Of a DNA stretch of 64,000 nt, positions 58,149 through 64,000 are shown piece after piece. This stretch comes from Ruegeria sp. A3M17 (GTDB lineage Bacteria > Pseudomonadota > Alphaproteobacteria > Rhodobacterales > Rhodobacteraceae). Within the stretch, counting starts at the first letter, position 1, and each line of letters starts with the position of its first letter. The translations under genes were made by a program, and so were the position numbers. Location of the stretch: positions 1 to 64,000 of the forward strand of contig NZ_QOCF01000004.1 in NCBI RefSeq assembly GCF_003318255.1. The letters run 5' to 3'. The notes beneath the pieces were generated by a model that was not told the origin of the DNA, did no database searches, and was given only the letters and a program-made list of their open reading frames with translations.

Positions 58149-59431
58149 CTATCGCAAGCAAGACGCCCCTGACGGCGGGCTCAACACGCCTGATTTCGCT
58201 GTCAAACGCGATGCCATGGGCGTTTGCCGCACTGTTCCTGTTGTGCCTGCCGTTTGTGTTTCAGTCGAACTCGGCGCTGACGATCATGAACCAGATGGCA
58301 ATCACCATCGTCTTTGCGCTGAGCTACAACATGTTGCTGGGGCAGGGCGGGATGCTGTCCTTTGGTCATGCGGTCTATATGGGTCTTGGCGGCTTCTTCG
58401 CCATGCACGTGATGAACATGGTCGAGGACGGGCTATGGTTGCCATTGCCGTTTCTGCCGATTGTCGGAGGCTTGTTCGGCATGGTCTTCGCCTTCCTGAT
58501 CGGCAGCTTTTCGACCCGACGCGCAGGCACCGTATTCGCCATGATCTCGCTGGGTGTCGGAGAGCTGATCGCCGCCTGTTCCGTCATCATCGTCGTGTTC
58601 TTTGGTGGCGAAGAAGGCATCTCGGGCGACCGGACCATGGGTCCGCCAGTGTTCGGATATGAATTTCTTACGCAGCAAGAGGTCTATTACCTAACGGTCG
58701 TGTGGCTTTTGCTGGCAGCACTGCTGATGTATCTGTTCTCGCGCACGCCGATCGGGCGGATCGCCAACGCGGTACGCGACAACGAGGAACGCGCCGAGTT
58801 TCTGGGTTATTCCCAGCGCAACGTTCGCTGGATTTCCTTCTGTGCCTCGGGCTTCTTTGCCGGTGTTGCCGGGTCGTTGTTCGCAATCAACTTTGAGATT
58901 TTGACCGAGGAAAACCTGAATCTTGCAACCTCAGGCTCGATCCTGCTGATCACTTTCATAGGTGGGGCGGGTTTCTTTGTCGGACCGATCATCGGGGCGA
59001 TTGTGTTCACCTTGCTTCAAACGGTTCTTGGCCTGCATACCGAATTGTGGGCGCTGTATCTGGGCATTTTGTTCGTGTCTTGCGTGATGTTCTTCCCGTC
59101 TGGTTTTGCCGGGTTGATCGCGATGCATCGACGTCCACTTGCCCTGGGAAAAATGAAATTGCTGATCAAGCCGTATCTCAAGGTGGCGATTCCGGCGATC
59201 ACAAGTGTCTTGTCGCTGGCCGCCGTTCTGGAGATTCTGTTCCACAAGCGCCACGGATACGGTGGAGATCACGAGATGCACCTCTATGGTATTGCCTTTG
59301 ACAGTGGCGGCTATCAGGCCGTAGCGTTTGCAACAATCATAGCCGCGATCTCACTAATCCTTGTGTCCCGCGTTTTGCCAGAAATCCGTGAAGCCTGGGA
59401 CAATGCCAACCATGCGGAGGATCGGGCATGA
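58145..59431 (+). CDS. livM: Liv-type ABC transporter permease LivM (transporter 2)
   Basis: A 428-residue permease. GQGGMLSFGHAVYMGLGGFF, DNEERAEFLGYSQRNVRWISF and LITFIGGAGFFVGPIIGA are LivM motifs (second motif short: ERAEFLGYSQRNVRW). It is ~100 residues longer than usual: the C-terminus has two extra hydrophobic segments (~350-370 and ~390-412) separated by KRHGYGGDHEMHLYG. Overlaps livH and livG by 4 bases each. Confidence 0.9.
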   Translation: MTIASKTPLTAGSTRLISLSNAMPWAFAALFLLCLPFVFQSNSALTIMNQMAITIVFALSYNMLLGQGGMLSFGHAVYMGLGGFFAMHVMNMVEDGLWLPLPFLPIVGGLFGMVFAFLIGSFSTRRAGTVFAMISLGVGELIAACSVIIVVFFGGEEGISGDRTMGPPVFGYEFLTQQEVYYLTVVWLLLAALLMYLFSRTPIGRIANAVRDNEERAEFLGYSQRNVRWISFCASGFFAGVAGSLFAINFEILTEENLNLATSGSILLITFIGGAGFFVGPIIGAIVFTLLQTVLGLHTELWALYLGILFVSCVMFFPSGFAGLIAMHRRPLALGKMKLLIKPYLKVAIPAITSVLSLAAVLEILFHKRHGYGGDHEMHLYGIAFDSGGYQAVAFATIIAAISLILVSRVLPEIREAWDNANHAEDRA

Positions 59432-60183
59432 GCGCTCCTGCTATTGAGCTGAAAAACCTCGAAAAAAGCTTTGGTCTGGCCAGGATTATTCAGGGCGTGA
59501 ACCTGCAGATCGCCAAGGGTGAACGCCACGCGGTCATTGGGCCAAACGGGGCCGGGAAATCGACCCTATTCAACCTGATCACCGGGCGGTTTGCGCCGAC
59601 CTCGGGCGGGGTGTTTCTGCACGGCGAAGATGTCACCGGATTGAAGCCCTTCGAGATCAACCGCCGTGGCCTCAGCCGATCTTTCCAGATCACCAACATT
59701 TTTCCCAACATGACCGTGTTTGAAAACATTCGTTGCGGGTTGTTGTGGACAATGGGGTATCGCTATTCGTTTTGGCATATGATTGGTCGGCAGCAGGACG
59801 TGACTGAAAAGGCCGAAGAAATTCTGGCGCAAATCAATCTGAGCTCGCGCAGGAATGAACTGGCGGGCACGCTGGCTTATGCCGAGCAGCGCGCGCTTGA
59901 GATCGGGATCACGATCGCAGGCGGAGCCGATATCATTCTGCTGGACGAGCCCTGCGCCGGGATGAGTCATTCGGAAACCGATCTGATCGTCGACCTGATC
60001 CGCAAAGTGACCGAGGATAAGACGCTACTGATTGTTGAGCATGACATGGGCGTGATTTTCGATTTGGCGGACCAAATCTCGGTCCTTGTGTATGGCGAGG
60101 TGATCGAATCCGACACGCCGGACGTTGTGCGCGCGTCGGCGAAAGTGAAAGAAGCCTATCTGGGCGCAAGTTTGGAAGCGTAG
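59428..60183 (+). CDS. livG: Liv-type ABC transporter ATPase LivG (transporter 2)
   Basis: A 251-residue ATPase with Walker A GPNGAGKST, the segment FQITNIFPNMTVFENIRCG, degenerate signature TLAYAEQRALEIGI and Walker B IILLDEPCAGMSHSE. DEPCAGM carries Cys where LivG usually has Thr. Overlaps livM by 4 bases. Confidence 0.92.
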   Translation: MSAPAIELKNLEKSFGLARIIQGVNLQIAKGERHAVIGPNGAGKSTLFNLITGRFAPTSGGVFLHGEDVTGLKPFEINRRGLSRSFQITNIFPNMTVFENIRCGLLWTMGYRYSFWHMIGRQQDVTEKAEEILAQINLSSRRNELAGTLAYAEQRALEIGITIAGGADIILLDEPCAGMSHSETDLIVDLIRKVTEDKTLLIVEHDMGVIFDLADQISVLVYGEVIESDTPDVVRASAKVKEAYLGASLEA

Positions 60184-60191
60184 GCGGTGTA

Positions 60192-60893
60192 ATGCTTCAG
60201 GTTACCGACTTGCACGCATTTTATGGCAAAAGTCACATTCTTCAGGGTGTGAATCTTGAAGTGGGCGAGGGCGAAATCGTCTCGCTATTGGGGCGCAACG
60301 GGGTTGGGCGATCAACCACTTGCAAGGCTATCATGGGCGAAGTCGCACCCCATGGGTCGATCCAGTTCCGCGGCCAAGAGATTGCAGGCCGCAAAAGCTT
60401 TGAGATTGCCAAGGCCGGGATTGGCTACGTGCCTGAAAACCGGGACATTTTTCCAGGTCTCACAACGCGCCAAAACCTGATGCTGGGGTTGAAACCTGGC
60501 CAAAAGGACGGCGATGGTCGCTGGTGCATGGAGGACATGTTCGAGATGTTTCCCAACCTGCGCAACCGTGCGGATGTGGATGCCTCGGTCATGTCGGGCG
60601 GCGAAAAGCAGATGCTGACCATATGCCGTGCCTTGATGGGCAACCCCGACTTCATCATGATCGACGAACCTACCGAGGGCCTTGCCCCGAAGATTGTTGA
60701 GCATGTTGGGGATTTGCTGCTGCAAATTGCCGAGCGTGGCGTCTCGATCCTGTTGGTCGAGCAAAAGCTGACCATTGCTTTGCGTGTGACCAATCGGGTT
60801 TACGTCATGGGTCACGGGCACATAGTTTACGAAGGCACCCCGCAGGCATTGCGCGAAAATGACGAAATCCGGAAGGAATGGCTGGAGGTCTGA
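60192..60893 (+). CDS. livF: Liv-type ABC transporter ATPase LivF with Arg in Walker A (transporter 2)
   Basis: A 233-residue LivF. Its P-loop reads GRNGVGRST (34-42): the ATP-binding Lys40 is Arg (codon CGA). The MSGGEKQMLTICRALMG signature and FIMIDEPTEGLAP Walker B are intact, as is VEQKLTIAL with an atypical switch region (Lys for the usual Asn/His). The ATPase pair could thus be asymmetric, with LivG as the main active site. Last gene of transporter 2; strong terminator follows. Confidence 0.9.
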   Translation: MLQVTDLHAFYGKSHILQGVNLEVGEGEIVSLLGRNGVGRSTTCKAIMGEVAPHGSIQFRGQEIAGRKSFEIAKAGIGYVPENRDIFPGLTTRQNLMLGLKPGQKDGDGRWCMEDMFEMFPNLRNRADVDASVMSGGEKQMLTICRALMGNPDFIMIDEPTEGLAPKIVEHVGDLLLQIAERGVSILLVEQKLTIALRVTNRVYVMGHGHIVYEGTPQALRENDEIRKEWLEV

Positions 60894-60957
60894 GGCATCG
60901 CTGCAGGCATTTCGCTATAGCAAGCCGTGTTGTCAGCTATACCGCAAAAAAATTGAA

Positions 60958-60991
60958 GGGAACTCCGTACATGCGGAGTTCCCATCTTTTT
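60958..60991. terminator. Bidirectional Rho-independent terminator
   Basis: GGGAACTCCG (60958-60967) pairs perfectly with CGGAGTTCCC (60974-60983). Rightward it is followed by ATCTTTTT; leftward by TTCAATTTTTTT. It ends both the transporter 2 operon and the aldehyde dehydrogenase gene. Confidence 0.92.
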
Positions 60992-61002
60992 GGTGCACCA
61001 GA

Positions 61003-62442
61003 TTATTTTTTTAGGAACGGCGCCATTGTCTTAAAGAACTTCTCGCCATAGGGCGGGCGAAGAGCCTTGAAGACGCCGTCCATGTTGATTTGCTTGAAAA
61101 TAGCCTTTGCGTGACTGAACCGTTTGAAGCCGTGCAGGCCGTGATAAGCGCCCATGCCACTATTTCCGACGCCGCCAAAGGGCAGGGTGTTCTGGGTCGA
61201 ATGCATGATGGTCTCGTTGATGCACGCTCCGCCGGAAATGGTGCTTTCCATCACCTGCTCCTGCTCGCCCGTGTCTTTAGCAAATACGTAAGCCGCCAGA
61301 GGGCGCGGACGGGCGTTGGCAAAGCTTATGGCCTGATCCAGCGAGTCGTAAGGCAGGATTGGCAGGATCGGCCCAAAGATTTCATCCTGCATGACGTCCA
61401 GCGCCGGATCGGCGTCGACGATCAATGTCGGAGGCAGAATTTTCTCATTCGTGGCTGAGAGATCTTCGTTGGCGGGATTGACCTGAACGACTCGCGCCCC
61501 TGCCGAGCGTGCCTGCTCCACAAGGCCCTTGAGCCGGTCGAATTGGCGGTCGGTCACGATATGGGTGACATCTGGGTTGCCGGACAGTGTCGGGAAGGCC
61601 TCGGCAAGTTTTGCCGCAAGCTGGGTGGCGAATTCTTCCATCTTTGCGCGTGGGACCAAGACATAGTCCGGTGCCAGGCAAACCTGACCCGCATTGAATC
61701 CTTTGCCCGCGGCGATCCGGGCGACCGCAAGATTCATATCTGCGCTGGGGGCGATGATGGCAGGGTTCTTGCCGCCAAGTTCCAGTGTTGTCGGCACCAT
61801 ATGTTCTGCTGCTGCACGAAGAACGTGCGGGCCAATGGTGCTGGCACCGGTAAACAGCAGGTGGTCAAAAGGCAGGGCGGTGAACGCCTGTGCGACGTCG
61901 ACGCCACCGGTTACAACCACGGCTTCGTGCGGGGCGAAGTTTGCTTCTATCAGCGCTTTCAAAAGGTCGGATGTGCGGGATGTGAACTCTGACGGCTTCA
62001 GCATGACCGAGTTGCCTGCCGCAAAGGCTTCGGCCATTGGGCCAATGGCCAGATAGATCGGAAAGTTCCAGGGGCTAACAATCCCAATGACACCCAGGGG
62101 TTGATAATGGATGCGACCGCGCGCGCCCAGCAATCCCAGGGGAAACTCGACTTTCGCCTTCTCAGGGCGCATCCAGCGATCCAGGTTGTCCCGCGCGAAT
62201 TTTAGCTGTTTTACCGTGCCAGCGATGTCGGCCGCGATCGTCTCGTGTTGTGACCGGTTGCCAAAATCAGCCGAGATTGCGTCAATCAGGGCATCGCGAT
62301 TATCCAATACCAGGTCGATTAGCCGCGCGATGCGATCCTTGCGTTCAGCCGCGTTTGGCGCGCCATGCTCTGCCTGGTGGGCTTTTTGGGTCTCCAAAAG
62401 CGTCGCGAGGCTCTCGGCGGGGTTGGGGCTATGCTGGTTCAA
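61003..62442 (-). CDS. Aldehyde dehydrogenase (coniferyl-aldehyde type)
   Basis: A ~479-residue NAD(P)-dependent aldehyde dehydrogenase. GIVSPWNFPIY, FTGASTIGPHV, Glu221 in TTLELGGKNPA and the nucleophile Cys255 in FNAGQVCLAPDY are present. The C-terminal FGGVGNSGMGAYHG and short tail match the coniferyl-aldehyde / class 3-like subgroup. I chose the TTG at 62442 because AGGAGA precedes it and the upstream part of the frame is basic and low-complexity. It may oxidise an aldehyde such as that left by ring opening. TetR-type operator 5 lies in its promoter. Confidence 0.87.
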   Translation of the reverse strand: MNQHSPNPAESLATLLETQKAHQAEHGAPNAAERKDRIARLIDLVLDNRDALIDAISADFGNRSQHETIAADIAGTVKQLKFARDNLDRWMRPEKAKVEFPLGLLGARGRIHYQPLGVIGIVSPWNFPIYLAIGPMAEAFAAGNSVMLKPSEFTSRTSDLLKALIEANFAPHEAVVVTGGVDVAQAFTALPFDHLLFTGASTIGPHVLRAAAEHMVPTTLELGGKNPAIIAPSADMNLAVARIAAGKGFNAGQVCLAPDYVLVPRAKMEEFATQLAAKLAEAFPTLSGNPDVTHIVTDRQFDRLKGLVEQARSAGARVVQVNPANEDLSATNEKILPPTLIVDADPALDVMQDEIFGPILPILPYDSLDQAISFANARPRPLAAYVFAKDTGEQEQVMESTISGGACINETIMHSTQNTLPFGGVGNSGMGAYHGLHGFKRFSHAKAIFKQINMDGVFKALRPPYGEKFFKTMAPFLKK

Positions 62443-62594
62443 TACGCGTCTCCTGCGGTTGGTTTTGCGGTGTGCAACCGTCGTCCTGTTGGTCTGTGTG
62501 CCCGTTCTGGTCCCTTGGTCACAAGGGTCGGGTTTCGTTTCTTTCCCGCCGGGCTGCGAAGTCTGCATTGACATTTGTCCGGCGATGTGGAAGG

Positions 62595-62612
62595 TAAGTG
62601 ATCGTTCACTAA
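62595..62612. promoter_or_regulatory. TetR-type operator 5 (aldehyde dehydrogenase / flavin reductase)
   Basis: TAAGTGATCGTTCACTAA, arms AGTGA and TCACT around TCGT; close to TTAGTGAnCGnTCACTAA. It lies 16 bases before the flavin reductase start and in the promoter region of the divergent aldehyde dehydrogenase. Confidence 0.65.
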
Positions 62613-62628
62613 TTAGCAAGAGCGCAGT

Positions 62629-63126
62629 ATGACCCTGACCACAGAAGACAGGTTCAAGACCGGCATGCAGTTGCTGGCGGCCTCAACGACCATCATCACA
62701 TCAGAATTCGAGGATTCGCGCGCCGGGATGGCGGCGACAGCGGTATGTTCGCTAACTGCCGATCCGCCAGCTTTGTTGGTTTGCATCAATCGAACAGCGC
62801 GAACATATGGCGTCGTGATAGATAGCCGAAAGTTTGCCGTAAACCTCATTCCTGATGACATGACCGAGGTTGTCGGTGCCTTTTCGTCGAAAATGGACAA
62901 GGAACAACAATTCCAGGCAGCCGGGACATGGATCAAAGGAGATCTGGGTCTGCCTGTTTTGAAAGAGTCCGTCGTGTCCTTTGAATGCGTGGTCGACAAC
63001 TGGGCCAACACGAAGACACATGCGGTGTTCTTCGGTATGGTGAAAGAAGTTCACCTGAACCCGGAAAAATCGGCGCTTATTTATGGGCGCAAGGGATTTC
63101 ACAAACTCACACCGCTGGAAGGCTGA
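62629..63126 (+). CDS. Flavin reductase (two-component monooxygenase reductase type)
   Basis: A 165-residue FMN-binding split-barrel protein of the DIM6/HpaC flavin reductase family. MAATAVCSLTADPPALLVCI is the FMN-binding strand pair, FAVNLIPDDM and FGMVKEVHLN follow, and the C-terminus LIYGRKGFHKL is usual. It would reduce FMN or FAD with NAD(P)H and supply LLM1 and LLM2, which need free reduced flavin. Shares the TetR-type operator with both LLM units, though it is 30 kb from them. Confidence 0.9.
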   Translation: MTLTTEDRFKTGMQLLAASTTIITSEFEDSRAGMAATAVCSLTADPPALLVCINRTARTYGVVIDSRKFAVNLIPDDMTEVVGAFSSKMDKEQQFQAAGTWIKGDLGLPVLKESVVSFECVVDNWANTKTHAVFFGMVKEVHLNPEKSALIYGRKGFHKLTPLEG

Positions 63127-63246
63127 TGCAGGGTCAAAGTGAATTTTCACCTGACTCCGCACGCCTTACACCACCAAAAACCGCCACTAAAAACGACCAT
63201 CACGTAACTAATAATTTGCCGTGATGATGCCCGGGAGGAGACACCA

Positions 63247-64000
63247 ATGCCGACGCTTGGACAGCTGATCGACCGAAACGCCGACCGCTTTGGGGATCAA
63301 GATGCTTATGTGGAACTGGACCGCCGTCGCAGTTGGCGCGAGTTAGGCCAGCGAACAGATGCGTTGGCGCATGCGTTGCGGTCGCTGGATGTCCGCAAGG
63401 GTGACAGGGTCGGCGTGATCCTACCCGACTGCATCGAGGTCGCAGAAACCATCGGCGCTTGCGCCAAGGCCGGTGCGATTCGAGTGGGCCTGAACTATCG
63501 CCTCGCCCCGCGCGAAATCGGCGCGCTGATTGACGACGCTGGCTTGGATGTTCTGATCGTGCAGGACACGAAAGTTGCAATTGCCCAAAAGGCGTTGACC
63601 TTCAGCAAGCGTCAGCCGGTGCTGGTGGGTGTCGGTGCCCAGCATGCGCTGGAGCGGGATTATGAAACCCTTATCGCAGCAGCATCTGATCGCGGGGCCT
63701 TCACCCATACCCCACATGAGCAATTGATGATCTGCTACACCACCGGTTCAACCGGTTTGCCGAAAGGTGCGATCTATCCTCACGCGTTGATGATCGAGTC
63801 GATGGGTGTAATCGCGCTGACAGAAGGTGCGGGTCCGGACGATGTCTGGTTGCACGCGATGCCGGCATCGGGCGTTCCGATCATTCACCTACTGCGCAAC
63901 ATGTTCCACGGTACCAAATGCGCCATTGTCGGCGAATGGGATGCAGAAACGGCGCTTAAGCTTATTGACCGTGAGCAGGCGACGATCTGCGTTCTCGTGC
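63247..64000 (+). CDS. Acyl-CoA ligase (AMP-binding), N-terminal part
   Basis: The frame starts with ATG at 63247 after GGGAGGAGACACC and stays open to the window end (251 codons). MPTLGQLIDRNADRFGDQDAYVELD begins like other fatty-acid/aromatic-acid ligases (short: MPTLGQLIDRNADRFGDQ), GDRVGVILPDCIEVAETIGA follows, and the P-loop is YTTGSTGLPKGAIYPH. The C-terminal half lies outside. Third adenylate-forming ligase of the island. Confidence 0.9.
   Translation, partial: MPTLGQLIDRNADRFGDQDAYVELDRRRSWRELGQRTDALAHALRSLDVRKGDRVGVILPDCIEVAETIGACAKAGAIRVGLNYRLAPREIGALIDDAGLDVLIVQDTKVAIAQKALTFSKRQPVLVGVGAQHALERDYETLIAAASDRGAFTHTPHEQLMICYTTGSTGLPKGAIYPHALMIESMGVIALTEGAGPDDVWLHAMPASGVPIIHLLRNMFHGTKCAIVGEWDAETALKLIDREQATICVLV

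Noticed and set aside
1-64000. CRISPR arrays, tRNA/rRNA genes, insertion sequences, prophage or integration sites
   Set aside because: No regularly spaced repeats, transposase or integrase motifs, or tRNA-like cloverleaf sequences were recognised by eye.

Overview
The window looks like chromosomal DNA of a marine alphaproteobacterium of the Rhodobacterales (roseobacter group). This is inferred from gene content and style: a malyl-CoA-lyase-type enzyme, a TPP-riboswitch-controlled thiB-thiP-thiQ operon, DmdC-like acyl-CoA dehydrogenases, Liv-type ABC transporters, ATGA-type gene overlaps and long spurious antisense frames typical of GC-rich coding DNA. No rRNA, tRNA, CRISPR array, insertion sequence or phage gene was seen.

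Left third (1-19 kb), mostly housekeeping and uptake: the end of a CoA-ester lyase; a GlxA-type regulator; a membrane adenylate cyclase; the thiamine uptake operon behind a TPP riboswitch; an ArsB/NhaD-type ion transporter with a CBS-domain gene; an enoyl-CoA hydratase; the zinc system znuA / zur-znuC-znuB with candidate Zur operators; and a tightly overlapping hyuA-hyuB-aminotransferase-racemase operon.

Right two thirds (19-64 kb), a large catabolic island. Its rightward operon (20.2-30.9 kb) holds a luciferase-like monooxygenase (LLM), RibB, an NTF2-like protein, an amidase, an acyl-CoA ligase, thiolase, a FadB-like protein and an acyl-CoA dehydrogenase, and ends at a strong terminator. A second LLM and an enamidase homologue follow. 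Then come a ligase/ACAD/DUF35/Ltp2-thiolase operon, a divergent SDR/crotonase pair, a ferredoxin reductase with 7Fe ferredoxin, a CaiB-type CoA transferase and a MarR regulator. A leftward series (55.5 to 43.7 kb) carries a molybdenum hydroxylase, a 6-hydroxynicotinate-reductase-like protein, a UPF0280 protein, two AA_synth-family proteins and a Liv transporter. A second Liv transporter, an aldehyde dehydrogenase, a flavin reductase and the start of another ligase close the window.

The notable idea is that the island encodes degradation of an N-heteroaromatic acid by ring hydroxylation (Mo enzyme), ferredoxin-driven ring reduction (Hnr-like) and hydrolytic opening (enamidase). This chemistry is known from anaerobic nicotinate fermentation in Eubacterium barkeri. 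Here it sits beside oxygen-dependent LLM/flavin reductase genes and CoA-based beta-oxidation. Two recurring operator motifs, one TetR-like (five sites) and one MarR-like (six sites), lie in the promoters of these units and suggest that the scattered pieces are one regulon. Functions rest on recognised sequence motifs; the substrate is not proven by sequence.
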